A DNA stretch of 64,000 nt from Spisula solida (taxonomy: Eukaryota > Mollusca > Bivalvia > Venerida > Mactridae). The DNA is taken from NCBI GenBank assembly GCA_947247005.1, contig OX365952.1, positions 3,618,501 to 3,682,500 on the forward strand, in the 5' to 3' direction. Positions within the stretch are counted from its first letter, which is position 1, and every line of letters starts with the position of its first letter. The translations under genes were made by a program, and so were the position numbers. Shown here piece by piece: positions 11,435 to 26,400 of the stretch. Under the pieces are notes generated by a model, which saw only the letters and a list, made by a program, of their open reading frames with translations, ran no database searches and was not told where the DNA came from.

Positions 11435-14400
11435 GTAAATATTTGATTGTGGTTTGTTGACTTTTAATTCCCGCGGACATTTTTAACCAAGTGGACATGT
11501 ATTCGGATACAAGAATTTTGTCTAGAACTGTAGAAAGAAGCGAAATCATGTTACTGCAATCCTTTAATAATAATATGTTGTTAATTAGTTAAGATAAGAT
11601 AATCTTTATTTAGAGTCGGTTATGAGTTAACACATATAACATAAGCTTAAAGCTTGTATCCGACAGCCAAAACGAGTTAAGTCATACAATTTTAGAATTT
11701 TTTTGTCCCATAGTATTTATGGTCTAGAATGCACGTATAATTTTGTTTTTCGATATAATGAAACCTCCCTACGTCGGGATTTCGCATTTCTATCAAAACA
11801 AATTGTGCCTTTCATTGAAAAAATATAGTTTGAGTGGAACCTCTAAATTTTCTTGTGACTTACGTTACCGATGTAGGTATCTCATTTTCATTATCACGAC
11901 AGGCTAGACAATATAATAAAAGCCAAAGTTCCCCAATAAAATCAAATTTTCAAACAAAAAGCTTTAAGAAAAAAATAAACCTGTAACAAATCTAGCACCA
12001 ACTAACAGGTAACACCTTACTAGAAAAAGTATATTTTAAAAAACATTGCATATATTTTGAACAAGTTATTTTAGTAACATATTAAAGTACCTGAAACAAT
12101 TATCTGTGTGCTTACACTATTCATAGGGTTTCAATTTAAAATGTTATCATTACACTCTGTAATAATAACACTTACGGATACGTTTAACGAATATTATTGA
12201 TTTTATGATCGAAAATACATGTCGAGAAGAAAGTAACGTAATTCACAAATTTACATTTATTCATATTCCACATTATTTTAACAAAAAAAATCATTAGAAG
12301 TCGAGAAGTAAAGAAATTTTGGTTGATGTGTTAGGAGTGAGATTGAGCGTATACTAAGTACAAATGTAAGCATGAACTATTATTGCCATCACGTTCAAGA
12401 AATTCACATACTTGAGTTGTCAATTGTAATATTTAAAAAAACTTTCCTGCTTTTCTAGATATTCTTTTAAAATTTATTAACCATTTATTCATTTTCTTCA
12501 ATTTAGTCACTCTCAATTCAAGTTTCCTTAGCTTAATTTTAGCATTCTTTAAGAACTGGATTTCCTCCTTAAGGCCCATTCTAGAATTGACTTGAACTTC
12601 ATTTCAATGACACACAAACTTGGCATAGATCCTGGCTGTCCATGTAAGTGCTCCAACTTGAAGGGTCGCATGGTCCAAACTTCAATACTTCGAGCTTGTT
12701 CCATCCCTTCAACATGAGTCACCTCTTCCTTAACCTGTTGCTAACACATTCGTAGACATCCTCGCATACCTGCTCGTACTCTTTAAAAGTTTACAAAGCT
12801 CAATATCGTAAGATTCTTTGTAATATGTTTTAACACGGGTTGTCTCTTTCCTGGGGTATGTACAACCTTCACGAGCCTTTTTTCGCTCACTAAAGGCCTT
12901 CTGTATCTCAGTTTTATATTATCCTATCGTCCTGAGGCAAAAAACGGTGTTTTATATTATCCTATCGTCCTGAGGCAAAAAACGGTGTTTGTGAATTACG
13001 TTACCATATCGTGAATTACGTTACCGTTTACACAACGTACATACACCTATATTAACATATGTATAGATGGAATAACTGTTACTATTTGCAATCGATGTGC
13101 AAATCAATAAGTAATACCATAATACAATGACTTAACATCTGAATAGTATCGCATAATTGCTACACGCAGAATACATACCTTGATATGTTACTAAATACGT
13201 CAAAATTATTTCCATAAACATGTTTTTCCCGCCTATAACACATTGGAGGAATGCACAGCGAAGAGGTACCGGTATTAAAACATATTTAACCTCTTGCCAT
13301 TGATCCTATAAATATTTATCGCCTTTATTCACAAAATCGCAGTAACGTAATTCACGGTAACGTAATTCACATTTTTTACAAAATGTAACGTCCGTCCGTC
13401 CGTCCGTCCTGGTTAACCCAAATTGACCGTTTCTTCTAGCATCATTATGGCTTGCTACAAAGCTTCTAAACTTGCATGGATGTTGTATATGAACACTCTC
13501 CACACACCTGTATCACCTGACCCCATTTTGACCTTCACCTTGACCTAATTTTGGACTTAGACTTATTTATGGACAAGGCTTCCACAGGGGCATAAGCGTT
13601 TATTGAACGCAGTCTTGTTCAATATAATTTCGTTTGATTTTTGCGGAAGTTTTAATACAAAAATACTGAAATTAGAAAGTCCTGTATTATATACGGCATA
13701 CATAAAGGTGTCTAAAACTTTAAAACAATGTTGTTTAAAGAAATGTTTACCATGTCATAGATATCGTTAAAAATGGTAACGTAATTCACATAGTTTTTTG
13801 GGACATGCATATGTCTTCCCCAATATTTTCACGTCAAAATCATTTTGGAATTTGTTACTAAATGCTTAATGTATCTCTTAGCTGTTTAAATGACGTCAAT
13901 AAACAGTGACATACAGCTTAGTTTTCTCGTACTAGGTTCTCCAAACACACAACCATGAGCTTAGGACAGCTGTTTTTGTGCATTTTCGAACCTGTGCAAG
14001 GCATACCACGAGTGTATCACTGATAAAACCTTAGGATAAACTATACTTTTTATAAAGGTATTATATCGGCCTATCCAAATAAGCAAAAAACAATACATAT
14101 TTTGATCTTACTGTTCGTACAAGGCCGTGGGACAGCCATTTTCAGTAATTGTATAACTTAACACGTTTTGGCTGATTATAAACATTGACTATCCAGTAAC
14201 ATGCAAACAAACAATCTATATACAGGCACATCGCGCTCTCCCGAACATTGGGGCTGCGGGGGAGGGTTTGAAGGGAGGGGTTACCCCTCCCTTTATGTAC
14301 CAAAGCATAAATGGGGCCATTTCCGTGACTTTCCATGACTTATTGTGTATTCTGAATAATGAAAACTTCTGATTGTTACATGTGTAGATTATTGTTCTGG

Positions 14401-17400
14401 AGCATACTGTTGCAATATATCTAACTGGTACTGATTAATCTTCGTGCTTTCAATGTTGTCATAAAATATAAAATCTTGTTGACCTGATTACGAATATTAC
14501 CTATATTAGCTTGTATTTTGGGTCGATACAGCTTTTTATTGATTAAATCTCGATTAATTTTGCAGTATTTGAATATATCTCGATTATAAAACATAACTGC
14601 TGTTTTCTTAAAGAAATTTCTGTCGTGAAAGTAACTTAATATAGTACCACCTCTCTGTTACGGCTACAACCTATTTGCAGCATCAAATTCAAACTTTTCC
14701 TAAGCCGGTATTTATCATCATTATAACCTCTGTAGAGTAACAACCTTTAAACAACGATCTATACTTGCATCTCCAAAAGGGCGTTGCTCTTCAGTAGTTG
14801 TGTAGTATAATTCGTCTAAACGTTGACTCAAAAGAGAAACCTTTTCCTTTGATAACAATGCTTTAAAACTAACCGCTCTAATTAAGATAATTACTTTAAC
14901 AACCTAAATTAGAAGTTGTTTTAATTATCAACTTGCATTTGTCGGTAAACCAATTATCACCACGATGATTAATGGACTGTGACAGTTAGATACATGTATA
15001 TCTATACCGTGTATTTTTATGTCGCCGCTTTGTCCGTCCGTCTGTCTGTCAGTCCGTCACACTTTTGTCCGAGCAATAACTTGAAAAGTATTACAGATAT
15101 CAAGTGAATAGACCTCATTGATTGGAAGTGCAGTGCACAAGAACCATAACTCTTGATTGCATATTTGTTGAGTTATTCCCCTTTGTAATTTTTGTGTCGC
15201 CTCAAAAGGCGACATATAGGTGTTACTTTGGCGGCGGCGTCACAAATTGCTTGTCCGGAGCATAACTTTGTCACCTTAAGTTCAAATGACTCAAACATTG
15301 ATATGCATGTTTCTTGCAATAAGCCGGAGTGCAGTGCACAAGAACCATAACTCTACCTGTCATAGTTTTTGAATTATTTCCCTTTGATTGATTTTATTAG
15401 AGCATTTCTTGTCCGGGCCATAACTTTGTCACCTTAAGTTCAAATGACTCTAGATTTGGTATGCATGTTTCTTGCAATAAGCTGAAGTGCAGTGCGCAAG
15501 AACCATAACTCTACCTGTCATAGTTTTTGAATTATTTCCCTTTGATTGATTTTATTAGAGCATTTCTGGTCCGGAGCATAACTTTGTCACCTTAAGTTCA
15601 AATGACTCTAGATTTGGTATGCATGTTTCTTGCAATAAGCCCAAGTGCAGTGCACAAGAACCATAACTCTACCTGTCATAGTTTTTGAATTATTTCCCTT
15701 TGATTGATTTTATTAGAGCATTTCTTGTCCGAAGCATAACTTTGTTACCTTACGTTCAAATGACTGAAGAATTGATAGGCATGTTTCTTGCAATAAGCCG
15801 GAGTGCAGTGCGCAAGAACCATAACTCTACCTGTCATAGTTTTTGAATTATTTCCCTTAGATTGATTTAATTTGAGCATTTCTTGTCCGGAGGATAACTT
15901 TGTCACCATGAGGTTGAATGACTTGAAACTTGGTATGCATGTTTCTTACCAAAAGTCCAAGTGCAGTACACAATAACTATTAATGACTCAAAAATAGGAA
16001 TGCAAGTTTCTTTGCTGTGACATGAAGTGCAGTGCGCAAGAATCATAACTCTAGCTTGTGTAGTGTTTGAATAATTCCCTTCAGATTGATTTTATCAAGA
16101 CATTTTTTTGTCCAGAGCATCGCTTTGTCGTTTTTAGTTCAGATGACTAGAGAACTCTTGTGAGTCTGATATGTAGCCCAATACTGGATAGTTTTCCATG
16201 ACAAATGTAAATTTTGTCAGGCGACACATGCGACTCGCGGAGCTTTTATTTATACTTAATTCTTGTCCGGGCCATAATTTTAACAGTATTTGAAACTTCA
16301 TAGGTGAATAGACCTCATTGAGGGGAAGTGCAGTGCACAAAAACCATAACTCTTGATAGTATATTTTTTTAGTTATTCCCCTATGTAATTTTTCATACTT
16401 AATTCTTGTCCGGGCCATAACTTGAACAGTATTAGATATATTAATTTGAAACTAAATAGGTGAATAGACCTCATTAGGAGGAAGTGCAGTGCAGAAGAAC
16501 CATAACTCTTGATTGTATATTTTTGGAGTAATGGCCCTTTGTAATTTTTCATACTTCTTGTCTGTGCCATAACTTGAACAGTATAAGAGATATCAATTTG
16601 AAACTTCATAGCTGAATAGATCTCATTGAGAGGATGTGCAGTGCCCAAGAACCATAGCTCTTTATTCCTATTTTAGAGTTGCTCCCCTTTGTATTTTTTC
16701 ATACTTAATTCTTGTCCAGGCCATAACTCAAACAGTTTTGGATATATCGATTTGAAAATTCACAGATAAATAAATCTTATTATTACAGTGCAGTGGCAAA
16801 GAATAATAACATATTTTTTTAGCATTTTTTCTGTGACAAACGCCCCACGGGGAGCATAACCAGTCTGTGACGGCTCTTGTTTTATTTGGCCTAACTAGAA
16901 TAAAAGATGTTAAAGCCAGACATTAAAGCACATTTATATAACATTCATGAGAAGTAAAAATATAATCACATATTTTGTAATGAAAAATAAACATGCACAC
17001 AAAGCAATAACATGCAGCAAAAGAGGCATTCATTCCTTGAAAAATGACGGCATACATGAAAGCAACGAGAAAATAACAAAAAACAAACATAAAAGCGCAT
17101 ACAACCAGTGTCAATCATGTGCTTCTTAACAGTTCCTTCAAGGCAGCAAATGTTATTAAAAAAATGTCTTCACCATTTTCGGAAGAACGTTTTTTAACTA
17201 ATAAAAACAAAAACTGAGTGACAAGCGTTAATGAAATTTTATACGTAAAATTATGGCTTTTTTATGTCTAGGTCGGTGCTCTGAATCCCGCTGTCTGGTA
17301 ACCATAAAATCCGTCCGTCTGTAAATACTTGTTTATATGTCGTGAAATTTTAGAGTTGTATTTAAATTCAGTAAATTTGGAGTAGTATTTATCGGAGTGT

Positions 17401-20400
17401 TTTCAGTTTGATTGCTATAGATCAATTACCACCAGTTGAAGAATACCAAATTGAATTATGATAACTATATAGATGTATCATACCTCTTCATCATGTTGAC
17501 AATTTGACAACTAGGCTAAGTCATTCAAAAGAACTGCCTGAACCGATACCAAAGCAACAGATAAGGTTTTAGGCCATTGGGTATTTTACCCCCAAGTTAC
17601 AATTTTATTTGGGTTTTGACAAAAACAAACTAATTGGGTAATTGGTCTTTTATGTACTATTTTTCACTATAACATCATTTTCTGTTTACTTTTTCTTACA
17701 CCCTCCTCTAAAAATCCATTGTGTTTTTAAAAAAATTAATTGGGTAATTACCCCAATCATGGATATACGCAGAACGGATAAGCAGGTCTAAAAATAGCCT
17801 AGTTATGACCTGACTACCCATAATGCATTGCGCGCTTCGGTAAGCCGATAATTGTGAACATGACTTATCCAAAAGAAATCTTTTTTTCGTGTCAAAACCA
17901 CAATACTAAGTGGTTTGATCATTTTCAACAAATAGAGGACACCCCAAAGATCACAAAAAATATTGATTTATAAGAAAAACAGTCGTAAATAAGTTTCCTT
18001 AAGGATTGTAAAAAAGTAAATATCGGAAGCAATCCAAAACCCGTCGATTGAAAATTTATCGATCAGGATAGGTCACAGAAAATGTGGTCTATGTCACATT
18101 TGACAGATGAATCGTCCAAACTATCTATACTAAAACTTTCCTAACACATAACGGAACAAACAAATTCCCATCTTTGCTTATTTTGACGAAGAATTGCTTT
18201 AAATGAAAACAAATATCTCAAATCAGACTGAATTGGTGAATAATCCAAGATGGCGGCGGCTAGCGGGAAAAAAAGCGCCAACTTGAGAATCTCGTCAAGT
18301 CTCGTACAAGTAAGCCGATCGCTATATTTCATTCCAATATGGGGGCCTATATATATGAAATATAGTGGGAGTCGAATGAGTTGCTTTTCCGTCTAATGTA
18401 TTTCCGTGCCCCAATACGCAGCTTATCTGTAGCTCTGGATACAGATTATTTACAAGTGTGATAATTATTTTAAGTAATTTATTAAAATATTAATAAACAA
18501 TTTAGCGCATATATTTGAGCTGAATTAAACCAAGCACAGATTTCTGAAGACACAAAATATCAGACAGAGGTATAGAACCTGTTTTCGCAAATATTTTGTT
18601 GTTGTAAAATAATATTACTACATGTTTTATGAAGGAGTAATACAGATTACAAATACCAATATTTGTCTTTTGGGGGAACTTCTCCGAAATTGCACACCAG
18701 TCTTTTAGGAGCCCCCAACCTGACCTGTTAAAAAAGAGAAAGTTTTTACAAAAAACTGGTTTGTCCCAAACTCCCCTCTTGTGAGCTTTCAAGTTTCCAA
18801 AATTAGTGGATTCCAATAAAACTGTGTAGAAATGTCATTCCAAAATTGTTCAATTTTTCAGAAAAGAAGGAAGATTTGATCAATCCAGATTCTAATGAGT
18901 TAAATGAACGTTTAAGTGAGGCTGATGAACTCTTCAAGCCAGGTAATTAGAGAGAGAAATGTTGTACAATCAGATCACGATACAATGCCATTATAGCGAA
19001 TATGTCAGTATATACTGAACTCATACAAAGAGCATTTTAAAACATTTGTTCCCAAAAATGATGTCAGTATATGAATGTGTCAATATATCGGGTGTCGTTA
19101 TATTGAGACCTGACTGTGTATTACTTTAAGGTTTGCTGTGCTATGCTGTCAGATCACTCTTTGTCGTTATTTGTCTGGGTGTATATTTCCTGCCTGCAAA
19201 TTAGTGATTATATTTATGTTTAAAACATTTGATTTCAATCAAACTGAAACTTTCACTCAATTTATATCACTGTAACATCTAGGTTACTTACTTGAACTAG
19301 CTATGTCTGACTTATTATTATTGCACATGTCTGCCGGTCGGTCGTCTAAAATGGTTTCCGTTCAATAACTCAAGAACGCTTTGACCTAGGATCTTCAAAC
19401 TTTACATGGAGGTTGTTCAGCAACAGTAGATGATCCCTATTGTTTTTGAGGTCAGTAGGTCAAAGGTCAAGGTCACTGTGACCTTTACCATTTCTGACTA
19501 TTGGGCTGCCAATGGGGCATATGTGTTTTACAAACATCTCTTGTTACTATGTGTTCCTTAGTCAATGCCCCTAAGGCTTAAGAAGCCAGAAATTGATATT
19601 TTGGTCTTGTCTGCAATAATAGAAGTTTTGATTTGGCCACAAATTTGATTTTGGTCACTTAAATATATATATTGACCGGCCACATGTACATGTATAGTGT
19701 TAACAAAATAAAAACACAAAGTATTTTCTATAGTTATCTAAGATTGGTTTCTGGGTAATCAAAGTTAACATATGATAACCATTGTTATTTTGAGTAAAAC
19801 TGTTTATAATTGTGTGTTTTCAGTCCAGCGTGCACGAGAGGTTGCACTGGACTCCCAAGCTGTTTCTCTAATCGCCACATTTGGTCGTATGAAAGCACAA
19901 GCACTGAATACAGAATTTCTCAAGTTTCAGTCATCAGAATTTGCTAGTAAAATCGTAAGTAAAAATAATACATTCGTACACTTAGAAGTCAGAAAAAGGG
20001 CTAGGCTGATGATAAATTGTTATGCCCCCCTATCGATAGATGGGGAGGCATATAGTGATTCACCTGTCCGTCCGTCCGTTCGTTCGTCCGTCCGTTCGTC
20101 CGTCCGTCCTGGTTAACCCAAATTGACCGTTTCTTCTAGCATTAATATGGCTTGCTACAAAGCTTTCATACTTGCATGGATGTTGTGTATGAACACTCTC
20201 CACACGCCAGTATCACCTAACCCCATTTTGACCTTCACCTTGACCTAATTTTGGACTTAGACTTATTTATGGACAAGGCTTCCACAGGGGGCATAAGCGT
20301 TTATTGAACGCAGTCTTGTTTTTGTTTTTGGGGTTCCTGACAAAAAAACTTTTAGGTGGGTAGGTAGGTACCCATTCATTTTAGTTTGAATTTGAAATAA

Positions 20401-23400
20401 AACAATGAATATTTTATGAACAGAAATGTTCTTTAAGTATTCAGGGGTTTTACTAGGGGCTGAAACTGGGGTCATATTTGTGAAAGCTCAGATATAATTT
20501 GTAATTTTAAATTTTAAGAAAGAGTTGCTCGTAATGTTTTATATTTCATGTTTTGTAGATGAAATTTGTTGGCGGTGAATCAGCAACTCAAACTGACAGT
20601 GTAAGAATATCCCCGTTGGGTTGGAGTAGATTTGGTAAAGCAGTACAGCCATCGTTTAAACAGACACCTCCATTCCAGTACATGTTAGTGTTTAATTATG
20701 TTAGTTTTACTTTTAAACATAAAACAAATGTGTCGGCATTTTTTCATTGTGTTAAAATTGCGATTAAACTCTAAAGTTAATGCTAGTGTATTCTCTTATA
20801 AAAAAACCCCTGAAAAACCTATAGCTAAAAATGTAAGGATCTTTAAGTATGCCCCCGAAGGGTGGCATTCAGGGGCATATTAAAATCAAACTGTCAGCCT
20901 GTTAGTCTGGGCATTCAGGTTAAAGTTTTTAATACTTTATGAAGTTCAATGGAAGATTTCGATATACATGTAATATTTTGTTTTTTCAGAATAGTGGTTT
21001 TCAAACTTGTGTCTGTTCTTCTTCGGGTTTTAATATACTATTTATTTTATTGTGAAACTCTTTATATACTAAGTGAAGAACTAAATAAAGGGTTAACCCC
21101 AGTTTTAATGTTAATGCACAATGCACATGTGCCACAGCTCTATATAGAATAGCCACGCTCACAGTCTAACTTATGGATACCCCTTGTTTAGTTATTGTTC
21201 TAGTTTATGTAATTGGTCTAAACAAACTGTTTCTATTGGAAAAGTTTATATGATTCCTCTATATGTTAAATTGCATTAACAGGTTAGGGTCTTTTGAAAG
21301 AGGGCCTAAGCCAGTGAAGGTACGTCAGCAACGAGCCCCTAAAGAGAAAGACAATACTGTTGGAAAAGAGACAGTCCCACAACAGGTGAGCTTGATCAAG
21401 AAAACACATTTTATTGCTTTGATAACTCATCATTATTGGTATTTTATTAGCTCGCCTGTACGTGGGTTGTCCCAGGAAAATATAATCCATTCTTGCACTG
21501 TAAACTCGAATTTAACTTCAAGAAACGTTCGACACAATATCTTAAGAAAGTGCATGTCAATTATATATAGAATATATCAAATATTAACAGCAAGCCATGT
21601 AATTTTGACATGTACATACAACAGTCGGTGCACACCACACATCATCAATGATGTCACATGTCCTGGTTTGATTTCAATGAATGCTTGGTACCAAGTCTAG
21701 CTGTGCATATTGTCATGGAGTTATGGCCCCTTGCGGGAGACATACGTTTTTGTGTCAAGAAACCTACAGGTTGCTTTTATTTTCAGTTGAAAAATTTCAA
21801 CAATAATGATGAGAATGAGGCAACTACAGAAGAAGTTGAGAGAGTACATCAGTTACTGAAAGATTTATACCGTGACTATGGAGGTAAATTCAGGAGTCCG
21901 TCAATTCCGGAATAATCTAGAAATCCAGATTTGCTGCAATAGAACAAATAAACATTTCTGAAGTTATTTGATGAAAAATTGTATTGACAAAGTCATGGTC
22001 ATTTGAAATTTCATAAGCTGAATTTTAACAACTAAACAAGAATAGAACTTAATTTTGGTGTAGGGATGTGTACTAATGGCACGTACAGAAACAAATTTGC
22101 GACTCGTTTTCAGGATTGGGCATTTGGTCTCAATGGGACCCCGGAGGTAATATATGCATGTATGGTTTATATAGGCCTTTTAAACGGATTGATGCTTGAA
22201 AAGTAATTGAAAACATTGTTTGATCCTTGAAAAGTTCTTAATATTTGGTTTTCCTTGAAAATAAGGCCAAAAATGGTACTTGAAGTATTGAGTTTATGTA
22301 CATGTATTATTTACAGAAAACTGTCAGTCCTGTACCTATTGAGCCACAGCTGTGGTCCAGTGGTTAGTCCGCTGGATTTGTAACCCGGCCATCCAGATTC
22401 CATTTATGACAACAATGTTGATTTTCCTCTACTTGTTTCTGGTTCCTTATGGATGGGCTAGTTAATACTGGTTTAGATATATATACCAAGAGTGTATGGT
22501 GAACCAGTTGCCATGTATGACTGTGGAGAGATGACGTTAAACCCAAAATAAACAAACTTATCGACAGTTTATGTATATTTATTATACTGGATTCAGCTTG
22601 TCTGTCTGTCTGTCCGTCTGTCTGTCTGTAGACGCATTCTTGTGGACGCAACTTCTCCTACAGTTTTGGCAGGATTTCGCTCAAACTTTCACAGATGAAC
22701 AACCTCAACATATAGATGTGCCTGAAGAAAGGAATTTGCGCTGCGATGAATTTTGGCAGAATTATGGCCCTTTGCCGGCGGGGGTATATTAGTCTGCTGA
22801 ATGGCGACAGCTCTAGTTTATTCTGGTTACCGCTCTATTAGTGATATTGTGGCTCGGCCTACGTTCAGTATTCTATATTTTTACGTAAAGTTTTACGTAT
22901 TTATATGCTTGGGACTTAGAAATTTGAGTAAGAGAAATATGTATACGTAGATTTATGTCACTTTTACGCAATATTAGTGAAACAGTACCCTGAGGAATAA
23001 CTACAGCATAGTTCACGCAAAGCAGTTAACTGAATAATTATTTCATATAATCGTGTACTTTTCTGTACTTTGTCTATATTGATGCTGAAAGAAATTGTTC
23101 ATTAAATTTCCATTACTTTTATTTCAGGTGCTAGACCATTGAGCTATTTCGACTTTGTCTTAAATCCAGATTCCTTCGGACACACGATAGAGAATATCTT
23201 CCATGTATCTTTCTTAATTCGGGTAAGTTAGTGGTCAGTGGAAGACAGTTATTGTATCCTCTTTGTTTGCTGTAGTTGGTTAGTGCTCTGGATTTATAAT
23301 CAGGTTATTCGGGTTCTATTCCCGGTCACAGCAGATCATATCCTTCCATGAAAATTTGACAATAATGGGAGGGTAATTGTCATGTAATCTATGTACAGGC

Positions 23401-26400
23401 AGCGTGTGAGTGTTTTTCCTTGGTAGATAACATATTTTAAGTCAATGCTTGGATATAAATTCAATAACACAGACAACTAGTTGTGAAGAAACATGGTTCT
23501 GTTTTACCTTAAAATAATGTGATGTGGCGACACCTGTTTTAGCCGTCAAAAACGCACTTTACCTATTTTTAGAAGTAAACAAATTAGCTTTTCAATTAGG
23601 AGAAGAACCTTGCTTTGTTAAAGGTGCTGTCTCACATATTGGGCTAAAATTTTTATATGACGTAATTTTCCTACCTAACCTAGTATTTATGTAATAGAAA
23701 GCCACTGGTGGTTGCTATATGAAAGATTTATGGCATATAAGTAATTTAAATCACTCCTGATATTCAGCACTCGGTATTTTTCCTTTTGAAAATAATCACA
23801 ATAATCATCTCAACAAAATCTAGGTCAAGTTCGATATTGGGTCATCCAGGGTCAAAAACTAGGTCACAAGGACAAATCATAGAAAAATCTTGTGTAGTCA
23901 CTAGAGGTCACAATTTTGGCCTTTTCTTTATGAAACTTGGTCACAATAATCATCTTAACAAAATCTAGGTCAAGTTCGATATTGGGTCATCCGTGGTCAT
24001 AAACTAGGTCACAAGGTCAAATCATTGAAAAATCTTGTGTAGTCACTAGAGGTCACAATTTTGGCCTTATGTTTATGAAACTTGATCACAGTGATCATCT
24101 CAACAAAATCTAGGTCAAGTTCGATATTGGGTCATCCGGGGTCAAAAACTAGGTCACAAGGTCAAATCATTGAAAAATCTTGTGTAGTCCCTAGAGGTCA
24201 CAATTTTGACCTAATGTTTATGAAACTTGGTCACAATGATCATCTTAACAATATCTAGGTCAAATTCGATATTGGATCATCTCGGGTCAAAAACTAGGTC
24301 ACAAGGTCAAATCATAGAAAAATCTTGTGTAGTCACTCGAGGCCACAATATTTTTGCCTTATCTTTATGAAACTTGGTCACAATGATCATCTCAACAAAA
24401 TCTAGGTCAAGTTCGATATTGGGTCATCTGGGGTCAAAAACTAGGTCACAAGGTCAAATCATAGAAAAACCTTGTGTAGTCACTAGAAGTCACAATTTTG
24501 GCCTAATCTTTATGAAACTTGGTCACAATGATCATCTTAACAAAATTAGGTCAAGTTCAATATTGGGTCATCCGGGGTCAAAAACTAGGTCACAAGGTCA
24601 AATCACTTTAATATGTCATTGGGTCTAAATTTGATGTAAATTATAAAGCGTAAGACAATATGAAAACTTTGTACATGCAATAGAGGCTACCATTAGGGGT
24701 GCATGAACCACTAGGACAGGTGAGCGACCTATGGCCCTTTGGGCCCTCTTGTTTATCGAATGGAAACAAATTTCAGGCAATTTTAAGTGATAGTAGTGCT
24801 AATTCTATTGGGTATTAAAACCCTACAGAATTTTGGCTGTAAAAATGCTAAATTTCTACAAAACGCCGATGTTTTCCAAGTTACTTTTATGCCCCCCTAT
24901 CGATAGATGGGGAGGCATATAGTGATTCACCTGTCCGTTCGTCCGTTCGTCCGTCCGTCCTGGTTAACCCAAATTGACCGTTTCTTCTAGCATCATTATG
25001 GCTTGCTACAAAGCTTCCAAACTTGCATGGATGTTGTATATGAACACTCTCCACACAGTTGTATCACCTGACCCCTTTTGACCTTCACCTTGACCTAATT
25101 TTGGACTTAGACTTATTTATGGACAAGGCTTCCACAGGGGGCATAAGCGTTTATTGAACGCAGTCTTGTTTATGTCAATGTGGTTGTTTATGGCATATAC
25201 AGACAACTATTCCAAAATTACATGAATATTTGACAATGTAATTTTATTTTTGCAATACACCAATACGTGAGGCAGTCCCTTTAACATGAAATTTCAATCA
25301 CTGGATTTATGTATTTCCCAAGTTATCATAGAAAATATGTTAAGAGTGTCTGATAGTAGGATGCTAGCCAGTACCTAACATATGTTTAGTATTTTATTTC
25401 TATTTAGCTTACCTTGTATAAACTGATGTTTTTATGCCCCCGTATCGATAGATTGGGAGGCATATAGTGAATGACATGTCCGTCCGTCGTTTGTTTACCC
25501 AAATTGACTGTTTTTTCTTACGACAATACGGCTTGCTACAAAGCTTTCATACTTTCATGGATGTTGTATTTAAGAAATAAAAATCTGTTCGCGTTTATTG
25601 TCGGTGAATAAAACACGGGCAGGAGTTCGGATGCGGAAAAATTAAATCACGAGTGCGTAGCACGAGTGATTTAATTTTCTGCATCCGAACGACTGCCCGT
25701 GTTTTATTCACCGACAATATACAAGAACAGAGTTTTTATTTCGATTCTAAATACGATAATATCCCGCACTATTTAACTGCGCGCATTCCATTTTCACCCA
25801 TTTGACATTGAACATGATTCCACGCTGAAATTGAGTGGCTTATTAGCTGGTACAATTACCGCCCTCGTTAATGAAAATGACCTTCGTAATTTTCTGAAGG
25901 AAAAAAAAACACATTTTAAACATTGAAACAATTTTAATAACACGAGTATAGTGTATCTTTGTCATGAAATGAAAAATATAAATGAATTGATTATCAGAAA
26001 TTTTTATGAATCTTAATTTGGAGAGTATATTGGAGTTTCTAAAAATAAATGTGTCATAGCTGTAACACTGGATTCTCTTGAAACTCGCGGTCCGTTAATT
26101 TTTTTTACTATAATGTTTACGTTCATTCATTCATAAATAGGTCATGTGATACGGGGCGTAAATTGTAACAGCCAATTTGTTACCATGTTTTATGGGGGTA
26201 ATAATAAATAGTTAGGTCCGCTCTTTGTTTAATGGATTAATCCGCGGATCGTGTTAGAATTGAACATTCTGCACACACCTATATCACCTTACCTCATTTT
26301 GACCTTCAAATTCACCTAATTTTTAGCTCCACTATTCGTAGAATAAGGGAGCTATTGCAGTCACCCGAGCGTCGGCGTAACACTTTTGTTAAAGTTTAGG

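Larger units (their letters stand above)
12230..13790. repeat. Recurring GTAACGTAATTCAC words in both orientations
   Basis: The 14-mer GTAACGTAATTCAC or its complement occurs at about 12233, 12990 and 13014 (reverse), 13345 and 13359 (forward) and 13777. It is paired in two places with opposite orientation. See findings. Confidence 0.6.

Noticed and set aside
22337..23330. Functional tRNA genes
   Set aside because: Box A and B are recognisable, but acceptor and anticodon stems do not pair and other decayed copies exist; these are SINEs.
23795..24740. CRISPR-like regular repeats
   Set aside because: Units are contiguous ~176-bp tandem repeats without unique spacers, in a eukaryotic intron.
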